NCBI GenBank assembly: GCA_030037635.1
Contig: JASHQH010000304.1
Coordinates: forward strand, 1 to 40,480
Direction of reading: 5' to 3'
Length of the DNA: 40,480 nucleotides
Source: Acidobacteriaceae bacterium
GTDB taxonomy: Bacteria; Acidobacteriota; Terriglobia; Terriglobales; Acidobacteriaceae
Below the pieces are notes generated by a model that saw nothing but the letters and a program-made list of their open reading frames with translations, did no database searches and had not been told where the DNA came from. A program made the position numbers and the translations under genes. This document shows, one piece after another, positions 32,819-40,480 of the stretch (positions are counted from its first letter, which is position 1; each line of letters opens with the position of its first letter).

Positions 32819-32945
32819 GGAACAGGGAGAATTTCTGATTCAGGTTCCGAGTGTAGCCCTGGCCCTGATTCTGGTTTGCAATTTGTGATAGGCCGTGGTT
32901 TTCCGACCCGCCCCTCTCCCCTAATCCCTGCACTTGGAGTCATTC

Positions 32946-34562
32946 ATGTTATCGACCATCGCATTGCATGGCGCTTCGATCGTCGGCGGAGAATCGTTGG
33001 CGGGAGCGGGCACTACATTTTACGGATTTGACCCCGCGACAGGAGAGCGCCTCGACCCTGAATATCATTGCGCTTCGCTTGACGATCTGAACCGCGCCGC
33101 GGCGCTGGCCGAGGAAGCATTTGCAACCTACGGCAAGCTCCCTGGCCAGGAAAAGGCTCGCTTTCTGCGTGCCATCGCTGCGGGAATTGAAGCCATTGTG
33201 CCGGAACTGGTGGAGCGCGCACACCGCGAGACGGCGCTGCCCGAAGCGCGCCTGAAGGGCGAGTCGGCGCGAACCATCAACCAGCTTCGTCTCTTCGCGC
33301 AGGTGGTCGAAGAGGGATCGTGGGTGAATGCGCGCATCGATCCCGCGCAGCCGGCACGCACGCCGCTGCCGCGTTCCGACATCCGCTCCATCATGCGGCC
33401 GCTGGGTCCAGTGGCGGTGTTCGGAGCCAGCAATTTTCCTCTGGCGTTTTCGGTGGCCGGTGGCGACACTGCCGCTGCCTTTGCCGCCGGTAACCCGGTG
33501 ATCGTTAAGGCGCACCACGCTCATCCCGGCACCGGCGAAATGGTGGGGCAGGTGATTGCGCGCTCAGTGAAGGAATGCAGCCTGCCGCCGGGCGTGTTTG
33601 CGCTGCTCTTTGGACCGGGCTCCCAGGTTGGCGCGGCGCTGGTCGATCATCCTTATGTGAAGGCGGTGGGATTTACCGGCTCGCTGGCCGGCGGCAAGGC
33701 GCTGATGGAGCGAGCGGCGGCGCGGCCCGAGCCGATCCCGTGCTTTATGGAGATGAGCAGCGTGAATCCCGTGTTTGTGCTGCCGGAGGCGCTGGGCACG
33801 CGCGGCGCGCAGATTGCCGGCGGGCTTTTCGGCTCGTTCACGCTGGGCGTGGGGCAGTTCTGCACCAAGCCGGGGCTGGTTTTTCTGCCGCGCAACGCCG
33901 ACGCCGACGCGCTGGTAGCTGAACTCAAATCCCAGGTTGAGAAGGCTGCCGTTTCGCCGATGCTCACCGAGGGCATTGCGAAAAGCTACAGCTCGGGCGT
34001 GACGACGCGGCAGGCGCATGGCGGCGTGGAGACGTTGGCAAGGGCGAGCGGGTCCAACGGCGCGGGCAGTTCCTGCGCAGTCCCGGTGGTGATGCAGATT
34101 GAAGGCCGCGAGCTGATTCGCGAGCCCGACTTGGCAACGGAAGTTTTCGGCCCCAGCACGCTGGTGATTCGCTACGAGAGCCGCGAGGAGTTAATGACGC
34201 TGGCGCGATCGCTGGAAGGCCAACTGACAGCCACGCTGCACGGCACAGAGGCCGATCTCGACGCTTTTGCCGGCCTGGTCGCGGTGCTGGAGCGCAAGGC
34301 AGGACGGCTGATTGTGAATGGGTTTCCCACAGGCGTAGAGGTGTGCCACGCGATGGTGCACGGCGGACCCTACCCGGCCACCAGCGACAGCCGCGCCACC
34401 TCAGTGGGCACCTACTCGATCTATCGCTTCGTGCGCCCCGTCTGCTACCAGGATTTTCCGCAGTCTGCTCTGCCCGACGAACTCAAGGATGAAAACCCGC
34501 TCCGCATCTGGCGGCTGGTTGACGGCAATTGGACGCGCGACGCGGTTCCGGCGCACGCCTGA
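32946..34562 (+). CDS. Alpha-ketoglutarate semialdehyde (2,5-dioxovalerate) dehydrogenase
   Basis: 538 residues from the ATG at 32946, preceded by GGAG at 7 nt; a TTG 12 nt upstream is in frame. Aldehyde dehydrogenase fold of the KGSADH type: VAVFGASNFPLAFSVAGGDT, AAFAAGNPVIVKAHHAHPGT, KAVGFTGSLAGGKALMERAA, the general-base region CFMEMSSVNPVFVLP, and the nucleophile in VGQFCTKPGLVF. It oxidises 2-oxoglutarate semialdehyde to 2-oxoglutarate, the last step of oxidative pentose or hexarate pathways. The two preceding enzymes are encoded downstream at 35829 and 37805, so it belongs to that locus although 1.3 kb and a secreted protein separate them. Confidence 0.92.
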   Translation: MLSTIALHGASIVGGESLAGAGTTFYGFDPATGERLDPEYHCASLDDLNRAAALAEEAFATYGKLPGQEKARFLRAIAAGIEAIVPELVERAHRETALPEARLKGESARTINQLRLFAQVVEEGSWVNARIDPAQPARTPLPRSDIRSIMRPLGPVAVFGASNFPLAFSVAGGDTAAAFAAGNPVIVKAHHAHPGTGEMVGQVIARSVKECSLPPGVFALLFGPGSQVGAALVDHPYVKAVGFTGSLAGGKALMERAAARPEPIPCFMEMSSVNPVFVLPEALGTRGAQIAGGLFGSFTLGVGQFCTKPGLVFLPRNADADALVAELKSQVEKAAVSPMLTEGIAKSYSSGVTTRQAHGGVETLARASGSNGAGSSCAVPVVMQIEGRELIREPDLATEVFGPSTLVIRYESREELMTLARSLEGQLTATLHGTEADLDAFAGLVAVLERKAGRLIVNGFPTGVEVCHAMVHGGPYPATSDSRATSVGTYSIYRFVRPVCYQDFPQSALPDELKDENPLRIWRLVDGNWTRDAVPAHA

Positions 34563-34678
34563 TGGTTCGGGGTCCATCCGGACTGCAGGCGTTGATCTGA
34601 AGACATTCAAAACGGGAATCGTCACCCTGGAACCGCCGCAGCCGGCGAAAAATCATCTTTTCTTTACAAATTTATGGG

Positions 34679-34684
34679 TAGAAT
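34679..34684 (+). promoter_or_regulatory. Possible -10 box upstream of the secreted unknown gene
   Basis: TAGAAT at 34679-34684 lies in a short AT-rich stretch (TCTTTACAAATTTATGGG) within the GC-rich gap after the semialdehyde dehydrogenase. It is about 107 nt before the next start. No -35 at good spacing is visible, so support is thin. Confidence 0.3.
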
Positions 34685-34790
34685 ACGGCCAGCAACCCCG
34701 AACTAACCCTGCTTTCAAGCGAATCTGGAACTGGAGAGCTCACCCTGCCAGGCGATTGCTCGCCGTGTAGTGCCAAGGGCCCAGACACAC

Positions 34791-35648
34791 ATGATGGGAA
34801 GAGTGAGAAAGTGCAAATTGGCAGGTTCAGACGCCCGGCGCGAATTTGACGCCCGCAAAAGAAGGTCCGCGTGGGTTCTGGCTGTTTCGTCCACGGGACT
34901 GTCTCTCCTCCTTCTTCCCGCCAGTCCAGCTTTGCCGCAGTCTCCCATCAAGCAGCTGTCCGCCGATCTGCGTGCCGTGATTACCCGTGAGCCCATGAGC
35001 CCCTTGAACACCCCGGGAACGGACAGCATGCAATTTGCTGCGCGGCTCGAAGACGCGTATGAAGAGTTGCCGGCTCCCGCAAAGGAAGCCCAGTCCGAAA
35101 ATCCCACGCAGATCCCCATGCAAGTCGTCGACGGGTACGTCGTGCTTGGCTTCTCCGGTGCCGGCACTGTAGAGGGCTCCATGGCGCAATTGGGCTTGAT
35201 CCCGGTCGCCTGGGGTCCGGCGAAAACCCTGTCCGCTTCGATGACCAGGGCCTTTCATCCCACTGCCTGCCAGGTGAAGGTCTTGAACGCGGTCAACAAG
35301 CAGTTCCCTGACGCCCGCCTGACTTTGGCCAACCTCCTGCCGGGCAATCCGCAGGATCGGCGGCTAAGCCAGGTGAACGTGAACTTCATCGCATCGCCGC
35401 AGCAACTCGCTTACCTCAGCACCGGCCGCTATCCCCCGCGCCGGTTCCGCTTGCTGGGATTTTTGATCGGCTTCGGACCCAGCCTGCATATCGTGGCCCG
35501 GCCCACCTGGCTCGACCCTCACGCTCTGGCGTTCTCCAGCACGTCATTTACGGCACATCTGGATTCGGCATGGGCCTATCATCCCGTTGGAGCGTTCCTG
35601 CATCTGGTCCTTGATGTACTGAGGCCGAAGCGAAACCCCTGTCCCTGA
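34791..35648 (+). CDS. Secreted protein of unknown function in the sugar-acid locus
   Basis: 285 residues from the ATG at 34791 (a GTG at 34770 is also in frame). A basic N-region of about 27 residues precedes a hydrophobic core (WVLAVSSTGLSLLLLPASPA) and a likely cleavage before LPQSP, so it is exported. The mature part (about 55-275) has VVDGYVVLGFSGAGTVEGSM, then AQLGLIPVAWGPAKTLSASM and GFGPSLHIVARPTWLDPHAL; these suggest an alternating alpha/beta domain. I do not recognise a family with confidence; a distant resemblance to LssY-C-like domains was considered but not supported. It sits between KGSADH and the pentonate dehydratase on the same strand. Confidence 0.7.
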   Translation: MMGRVRKCKLAGSDARREFDARKRRSAWVLAVSSTGLSLLLLPASPALPQSPIKQLSADLRAVITREPMSPLNTPGTDSMQFAARLEDAYEELPAPAKEAQSENPTQIPMQVVDGYVVLGFSGAGTVEGSMAQLGLIPVAWGPAKTLSASMTRAFHPTACQVKVLNAVNKQFPDARLTLANLLPGNPQDRRLSQVNVNFIASPQQLAYLSTGRYPPRRFRLLGFLIGFGPSLHIVARPTWLDPHALAFSSTSFTAHLDSAWAYHPVGAFLHLVLDVLRPKRNPCP

Positions 35649-35701
35649 TGCCGCCGCAGTGAATGGTGTTGCACACATCTGCCCGGCGCATCGAAAGGCC
35701 C

Positions 35702-35756
35702 GCGGCTGAAGCCGCCTCGACCCTTCGCACAGAATTCAGCAGCCTGAAGGCTGCTG
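35702..35756. repeat. Pair of TGAA-loop hairpins upstream of the pentonate dehydratase
   Basis: GCGGC-TGAA-GCCGC (35702-35715) and CAGCAGCC-TGAA-GGCTGCTG (35737-35756) are two perfect hairpins with the same TGAA loop, 21 nt apart. The hairpin at 3882-3901 has the same loop and closing C-G pair. They lie in the 180-nt gap between the secreted protein and the dehydratase and may be a dispersed repeat family or an RNA structure. Confidence 0.6.
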
Positions 35757-35828
35757 CTCCCTCCGATTTGCGAGCAAGAAAGCGGCGAGGCGAGTTCTCA
35801 CTTAAGCCCACGCCCACTATACTTTTGG

Positions 35829-37808
35829 TTGCGGAAAGGACTTCCCATCGCAATTATCCCGCTCAGCTCGGTTCTGGAAACCGCAGACGCAGGTCTGCTG
35901 CGCGTGGCGACGCACGCCGCGGGTCCAGCGGGACAATTGCCGCTCTCGGCGGAGATGCTGCTGACCGAGCCCTCGGGAAACCTATTCGGCCTGACACAAA
36001 ACGCGGGCATGGGCTGGGATCCGAGCCGCCTGCTTGATCCGGAGTTTCTGATCCTGAGCACGCATGGCGGCCTGCGCGCCGAATCGGGCGAGCCCATTGC
36101 GCTGGGCTTTCACACCGGCCATTGGGAAGTGGGCCTGCTGGTGGCCGAAGCGGCGCGCGAATTGAAGTCGATTCACGCCACGCCTTTCGCCGGAGCCTGC
36201 ACCGACCCCTGCGACGGCCGGACGCAAGGCACGACGGGGATGATGGACTCGCTGCCGTTCCGCAACGACGCCGCCGTAGTTCTGCGGCGGCTGATGCGCT
36301 CGCTGCCCACGCGCCAAGGCGTGCTGGGCGTGGCCACCTGCGACAAGGGACTGCCGGCGATGATGATGGCGCTGGCTTCTTCGCGCAACCTGCCCGCGGT
36401 GCTGGTGCCGGGCGGCGTCACGTTGCTGCCCGAGGCCGGCGAAGACGCGGCTAGAGTGCAGACGATCGGTGCGCGCTTTGCGCAAAGCCAGATCACGCTG
36501 GAATACGCCGCAGAGGTGGGCTGCCGTGCGTGCGCATCGCCCGGCGGCGGTTGCCAATTTCTGGGCACTGCGGCGACATCGCAAGTGGTGGGCGAGGCTC
36601 TGGGGCTTTCGCTGCCGCATACCGCGCTGGCGCCCTCAGGTCAGCCCATCTGGCTTGATGCGGCGCGCCGCTCGGCGCGTGCGCTGTTGCGCCTGCATCA
36701 GCTTGGCATGGGCGTGCGCAACATTCTTACGCCTGCGGCTGTTCGCAACGCCATGGTGCTGCATGCGGCCTTCGGCGGATCGACGAATCTGCTCATTCAT
36801 CTGCCCGCCATCGCGCACGCGGCCGGCCTGCCACGGCCGGGGGTCTCGGATTGGGCCGAAGTCAATCGTTCCGTTCCGCGGCTGGTAGACGCGCTGCCCA
36901 ATGGCCCGCGCAATTTTGCCACCGTGCAGGTGTTTCTGGCCGGCGGTGTGCCTGAAGTGATGCTGGCATTGCATGCAGGGGGGCTTTTGGACGAGAGAGT
37001 AGTCACAGCGAGCGGCGAAACGCTCGGCGCCAGCCTGGACTGGTGGCGCGAAAGCCCGCGCCGAGCGGCCCTGCGCCGCGCGTTGCAGGAGCAGGACGGC
37101 ATCGATCCTGACGATGTGATCATGTCGCCCGATCGCGCCCGGTCACGCGGCCTCACTTCCACGGTCTGTTTCCCGATCGGCAATCTGGCGCCGGAGGGTT
37201 CGGTCATCAAGAGCACCGCGATCGACCCATCGCTGGTCGGCGCGGACCACGTCTACCGGCACGTTGGACCCGCGCGTGTTTTTGTCACCGAAGCGGCGGC
37301 CATCAAGGCCATCAAGACGGGTGCGATCGCGCATGGAGATGTGATTGTGCTCATCTGCAGCGGACCGAAGGGCGCAGGCATGCAGGAGATTTATCAAATC
37401 ACCTCGGCGCTGAAGCTGCTGCCGCACTGTGGGCACGTGGCGGTGCTCACTGACGGCCGCTTCAGCGGCGTTTCGACGGGAGCGTGCATCGGCCACATTT
37501 CGCCCGAGGCGCTTGCCGGCGGGCCCATCGGCAAAGTGCGCGAAGGCGACACCATCGAGATCGTGGTCGACCGAGCGGCACTCGCCGGGACGGTGCACCT
37601 GGTGGGTGAAGGCGCGGAGCGCTTTGACGCCGAAGAGGGCGCGCGGCGGCTGGCGCAACGAAAATCGCGCGCCGATCTGGCTCCGCATCCCGATTTACCT
37701 GAAGACACGCGCCTTTGGGCGGCATTAGTCGAAGTCAGCGGCGGTCCCTGGGGCGGTTGCGTTTACGATGTGGATCGGATTGTCGAGCGCCTGGAGAAAA
37801 CGAAGTGA
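35829..37808 (+). CDS. yjhG: Pentonate dehydratase, YjhG/YagF family (IlvD/Edd fold), probably D-xylonate
   Basis: 659 residues from a TTG; the exact start is uncertain because no clear site precedes it. It aligns along its length, as I recall the sequence, with E. coli YjhG, a D-xylonate dehydratase. Motifs: [128 protein letters not shown]. The conserved cysteines of DPCDG, TCDKG and GGGCQ are the likely Fe-S ligands. It removes water from a pentonate to give 2-keto-3-deoxypentonate. Its stop overlaps the next gene's start by 4 nt (GTGA), indicating tight coupling. Confidence 0.93.
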   Translation: MRKGLPIAIIPLSSVLETADAGLLRVATHAAGPAGQLPLSAEMLLTEPSGNLFGLTQNAGMGWDPSRLLDPEFLILSTHGGLRAESGEPIALGFHTGHWEVGLLVAEAARELKSIHATPFAGACTDPCDGRTQGTTGMMDSLPFRNDAAVVLRRLMRSLPTRQGVLGVATCDKGLPAMMMALASSRNLPAVLVPGGVTLLPEAGEDAARVQTIGARFAQSQITLEYAAEVGCRACASPGGGCQFLGTAATSQVVGEALGLSLPHTALAPSGQPIWLDAARRSARALLRLHQLGMGVRNILTPAAVRNAMVLHAAFGGSTNLLIHLPAIAHAAGLPRPGVSDWAEVNRSVPRLVDALPNGPRNFATVQVFLAGGVPEVMLALHAGGLLDERVVTASGETLGASLDWWRESPRRAALRRALQEQDGIDPDDVIMSPDRARSRGLTSTVCFPIGNLAPEGSVIKSTAIDPSLVGADHVYRHVGPARVFVTEAAAIKAIKTGAIAHGDVIVLICSGPKGAGMQEIYQITSALKLLPHCGHVAVLTDGRFSGVSTGACIGHISPEALAGGPIGKVREGDTIEIVVDRAALAGTVHLVGEGAERFDAEEGARRLAQRKSRADLAPHPDLPEDTRLWAALVEVSGGPWGGCVYDVDRIVERLEKTK

Positions 37809-38656
37809 AGCTCTACCGCACCAGCAACGGAAACTACGTCGAGGACGGCGGAAAGCAATTTCGCGTCCCGGAATCGAATTGGGATGCGCTGGTGACGCAC
37901 CAGGACCTGCGCGCTTATCTCCAGTCCATCGCCGCGTCCGGCCAGCCCGAGCCGGAGTTTGCCTCGGCGCGAATCGAGGCGCCCATCGGAGGCCAGGAAG
38001 TGTGGGCCGCGGGCGTGACTTACTACCGCAGCCGCAGCGCGCGCATGGCTGAGGCCAAAGACGCGGGCGGCGGCGATTTTTACGATCGCGTTTACACGGC
38101 CGAGCGCCCGGAGCTGTTTTTCAAGTCCACGCCGAGCCGCGTGGCTGGGCCGGGCAGCCAGGTGCGCATTCGCGCCGACGCCACTTGGTCGGTGCCCGAG
38201 CCGGAACTGACGCTGCTTATCAACTCGCGCGGGCAGATTATCGGCTACACCGTGGGAAACGACATGAGCTCGCGCGACATCGAGGGCGAGAATCCGCTTT
38301 ATCTTCCCCAGGCCAAGGTCTACGACCGCAGTTGCGCGCTGGGCCCGTGCATTCTGGTGGCGAGCGACCCGCTTCCGGCCGCGACGCCCATTCGCCTCGA
38401 GATTGAGCGCGCCGGCCGCCTCGAATTTTCCGGCTCAACCACGCTCGCGGAGTTGAAGCGGGCTCCGGCCGATCTTGCCGCCTGGCTTTTTCGCGAGAAT
38501 ACATTCCCGGCGGGGGCTTTCCTGATGACGGGAACCGGCATCGTACCTCCGGATTCGTTTACCCTGAACCACGGCGACAGAATCCGCATCACCATTGATC
38601 CGATCGGTACGCTCGAGAACGAGGTTGCGCAGGGAAAACCCGTCGCGGCCGGCTGA
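37805..38656 (+). CDS. FAH-fold 2-keto-3-deoxypentonate dehydratase (KdaD/KdxD type)
   Basis: 283 residues from GTG at 37805, overlapping the dehydratase stop by 4 nt; a longer upstream frame is the neighbour's shadow. Fumarylacetoacetate-hydrolase fold: [36 protein letters not shown], metal-binding acids in [16 protein letters not shown] and [39 protein letters not shown]. In the archaeal and bacterial Weimberg-type route this family dehydrates 2-keto-3-deoxy-arabinonate or -xylonate to 2-oxoglutarate semialdehyde, the substrate of the dehydrogenase at 32946. Position next to YjhG supports that role over a generic FAH hydrolase. The MFS transporter follows 29 nt later. Confidence 0.9.
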   Translation: MKLYRTSNGNYVEDGGKQFRVPESNWDALVTHQDLRAYLQSIAASGQPEPEFASARIEAPIGGQEVWAAGVTYYRSRSARMAEAKDAGGGDFYDRVYTAERPELFFKSTPSRVAGPGSQVRIRADATWSVPEPELTLLINSRGQIIGYTVGNDMSSRDIEGENPLYLPQAKVYDRSCALGPCILVASDPLPAATPIRLEIERAGRLEFSGSTTLAELKRAPADLAAWLFRENTFPAGAFLMTGTGIVPPDSFTLNHGDRIRITIDPIGTLENEVAQGKPVAAG

Positions 38657-38685
38657 GTTCAGAACTCTCGCTGCGAGGAAAACGG

Positions 38686-40044
38686 TTGGCAGACCAGAAA
38701 TTCATCTCCGCGGAAAGGCCGCCGCAGACCAGTCCGCCTCCGGAAACGGGCGTGCCCCGCCGCCGTTGGCGGATCGCGTGGCTGCTCGGCATCGGCGTCC
38801 TGGTAAATTATTTTGACCGCGTCAATCTCTCCGTCTCGCACGATTCTCTGGTGGCGGCATTCGGCATCTCCGACGTGGTCTTCGGTTATCTTTCCAGCGC
38901 CTACAACTGGACCTATGCCGCCTGCCAGTTGCCCATTGGCGTGGTGCTCGACAAATTGGGAGTGCGGCGCGTGGGGCGCGTAAGCACTTTCTTGTGGACC
39001 GTGGCCTCGTTTGCCGCGGCGGTTACGCCCAACCTGAGCGGATTCTTCGGCGCGCGATTCCTGCTGGGCGTGGGCGAAGCGCCTACTTTTCCCGCCAACG
39101 CCAAAGCCATCGGCATGTGGTTTCCGTCGCGGGCGCGCGGCCTGTCTACTTCGCTGTTCGATTCCGCCGCCAAGTTTGCGCCGGCCATTGGCGTCCCTTT
39201 CATCGGCGCGGTTCTGCTGGCGGCGGGATGGCGCTGGAGCTTCGCCATGACCGGCGTCATCAGCTTCTTCTACTTTCTGGTTTTCTGGCGCGTCTATCGC
39301 GACCCTGCTGAGGATCCCGAGCTGACCGAGGCGGAACGGCGGTACATCGAGCATCACGATTCGGAGGGTGCGCTTGAGGGGCAAGAAGCGCCGTCGTCTT
39401 CTCTCGGCCATCTGCTGGTGGAGCGCAAGGTGATCGGCTTGCTGCTGGGTTTCGGCGCCTACAATTACGTCTTCTACATGCTGCTTTACTGGCTGCCGAC
39501 CTATCTTTCGTCAGCGCTGCGCATCAATCTGGCGCATTCATTTGCCTATAGCAGCGTGCCCTGGATCTTTGCCACCGCGACCGACATCGGCATTGGCGGA
39601 TGGCTGGTGGATCACCTCATCCGTCGTGGCTGCGCCGCCAGCCGCGTGCGGCGCGTAGTTCTTATCAGCGGCACGGCTTTCGGGCTGGGAATTCTGGGCG
39701 CGGCGCGGGCGCACGACGCCATGCAGGCGCTGGTGTGGATCAGCATTTCTATCGGGGGCCTAGCCGCCGCGGCGCCGGTCGCCTGGTCGCTGCCCTCGCT
39801 GATCGCGGTGCGCGCCGACGTGGGCAAAGTGGGCGGGGTCATCAATTTTTCCGGCCAGGTTTCAGGGATCGCCGCCTCCATACTCACCGGCTACCTGGTT
39901 TCGGCGTCGCACAGCTACTTCTGGGCATTTGCGGTGGCTGCCGCCTACCTGGCCGTGGGCATCGCGGGATATGTTTTTCTATTGGGCAAGATCGAGCCGC
40001 CTGCGCCTCGGCATGAGGGTGCGGCAGCGGCAGGCCCGGCATAG
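38686..40044 (+). CDS. MFS transporter, anion:cation symporter family (sugar-acid uptake)
   Basis: 452 residues, about 12 membrane helices, from TTG at 38686 behind GAGGAAAA. The N-terminal NYFDRVNLSVSHDSL after the first helix region and LGVGEAPTFPANAKAIGMWF with PSRARGLSTSLFDSAAKFAP are typical of ACS-family carriers for galactonate, glucarate and related sugar acids. A central cytoplasmic loop (about 205-240) is charged. It is the last gene of the dehydratase-dehydratase-transporter operon, so a pentonate such as xylonate is the probable substrate by context; sequence alone does not prove this. Confidence 0.9.
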   Translation: MADQKFISAERPPQTSPPPETGVPRRRWRIAWLLGIGVLVNYFDRVNLSVSHDSLVAAFGISDVVFGYLSSAYNWTYAACQLPIGVVLDKLGVRRVGRVSTFLWTVASFAAAVTPNLSGFFGARFLLGVGEAPTFPANAKAIGMWFPSRARGLSTSLFDSAAKFAPAIGVPFIGAVLLAAGWRWSFAMTGVISFFYFLVFWRVYRDPAEDPELTEAERRYIEHHDSEGALEGQEAPSSSLGHLLVERKVIGLLLGFGAYNYVFYMLLYWLPTYLSSALRINLAHSFAYSSVPWIFATATDIGIGGWLVDHLIRRGCAASRVRRVVLISGTAFGLGILGAARAHDAMQALVWISISIGGLAAAAPVAWSLPSLIAVRADVGKVGGVINFSGQVSGIAASILTGYLVSASHSYFWAFAVAAAYLAVGIAGYVFLLGKIEPPAPRHEGAAAAGPA

Positions 40045-40094
40045 GCAGGGCGCGCGTCGGCTTCCCCGGCTGCGGCTGCGGCGTCTCATTAGTC

Positions 40095-40158
40095 AAGTGT
40101 CAGATGGGGTCCGCGACCGCGTGTCGATTCGGGTCCGTCCCGCTGACAAATAACACTT
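40095..40158. repeat. Inverted-repeat hairpin upstream of phoU
   Basis: AAGTGT (40095-40100) pairs with ACACTT (40153-40158), and the overlapping TGTCAG (40098-40103) pairs alternatively with CTGACA (40143-40148), with GGGG/CCC pairing further in. It is about 75-140 nt before phoU. A GTATAC-centred palindrome follows close to 40163-40174. There is no T-run, so a repeat or operator is more likely than a terminator. Confidence 0.45.
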
Positions 40159-40232
40159 CGGGTGTATACGCCGAAATTCGTTCTGTTGTAATCTTGCATG
40201 ATGCACAATGGGTAATTGGGAGAGGAACAGGC

Positions 40233-40480
40233 GTGCCGCGCATTCACTTTCATCAGCAACTCGCCGAACTGAAAGACAAGCTTCTGGCCATGGCTGCGCT
40301 GTCGCAGCTGGCCGTGGAGTCGGCGGTGGAGGCATACCTGCGGCGCGACAAGGGCCTGTGCAAGTTCGTCAAGCAGAATGAGCGGGCGATCGACACCGCG
40401 CAGCGGGAACTGGACGAGATGGCCTACGATCTGCTGGCCAAGCAACAGCCGATGGCCGTCGACCTGCGTTTTATCCTCGC
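40233..40480 (+). CDS. phoU: Phosphate-signalling protein PhoU (N-terminal 82 residues, cut by the window edge)
   Basis: The frame from GTG at 40233, preceded by AGAGGAA, reads MPRIHFHQQLAELKDKLLAM and continues open to the edge with VKQNERAIDTAQRELDEMAY and QPMAVDLRFIL. This is the first helical bundle of PhoU, including the E-x-x-ID...D metal-cluster segment and the family's QP-x-A-x-DLR motif. PhoU dampens Pho-regulon signalling by linking the PstSCAB transporter to PhoR. The rest of the gene lies outside the window; pst genes are not visible on this side. Confidence 0.9.
   Translation, partial: MPRIHFHQQLAELKDKLLAMAALSQLAVESAVEAYLRRDKGLCKFVKQNERAIDTAQRELDEMAYDLLAKQQPMAVDLRFIL

Overview
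The window is bacterial, GC-rich and densely coded, with frequent GTG and TTG starts. It probably comes from an Acidobacteriota genome (class Terriglobia/Acidobacteriia type). That placement is an inference from the gene repertoire (DUF2911, a long run of membrane-bound SpoIIE-type phosphatases, a GH44 glycosidase, a Weimberg-type sugar-acid route) and from the style of intergenic repeats. No rRNA, tRNA, CRISPR array, transposase or phage gene was found.

Layout. (1) 1-3774, minus strand: a methylcitrate-cycle operon for propionate use, prpB - DUF2165 membrane protein - prpC - prpD; prpD runs off the left edge. (2) 4026-12918, plus strand: a secreted DUF2911 protein, an FmdB-type zinc ribbon, a glutamate/aspartate-type symporter with altered cation-site residues, mutS2, glutamate decarboxylase, and a secreted GH44 endoglucanase/xyloglucanase with an Ig-like domain. 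(3) 13216-16648, minus strand: chaperones clpB and a small Hsp20, with a terminator after clpB. (4) 16839-26568, minus strand: five consecutive paralogous genes, each with a signal peptide, a jelly-roll-like periplasmic domain, about seven membrane helices and a cytoplasmic SpoIIE/PP2C phosphatase domain. Adjacent genes overlap by the same 8 nt at all four junctions. (5) 26694-32818: mixed housekeeping and metabolic genes (TSUP permease, DUF3592-like membrane protein, DUF971, a beta-hydroxyacid dehydrogenase, a YdfG-like SDR, a small coiled-coil protein, a zinc-less MDR oxidoreductase, a yeast-type cytosine deaminase). (6) 32946-40044, plus strand: a sugar-acid locus with ketoglutarate semialdehyde dehydrogenase, a secreted protein of unknown function, a YjhG-type pentonate dehydratase, an FAH-fold 2-keto-3-deoxypentonate dehydratase and an MFS sugar-acid transporter. 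(7) 40233-end: the start of phoU.

How the genes work together. Region 6 carries two consecutive dehydratases and the final dehydrogenase that take a pentonate (xylonate or arabinonate) to 2-oxoglutarate. The GH44 enzyme of region 2 could supply plant-polysaccharide sugars, but that link is conjecture. Region 1 feeds propionyl-CoA into pyruvate and succinate. The most unusual element is region 4. Its sensor halves have diverged while three of its phosphatase halves remain nearly the same, and the C-terminal peptide of each upstream gene is written by the ribosome-binding site and start codon of the next gene. This looks like a multi-input, single-output signalling array. No anti-sigma kinase or STAS partner is encoded in the window.

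Several dispersed intergenic palindromes are present: TGAA-loop hairpins, a 108-nt terminal-inverted-repeat element, and a TCCTTCGACTC...CGCTCAGGATGAC repeat.
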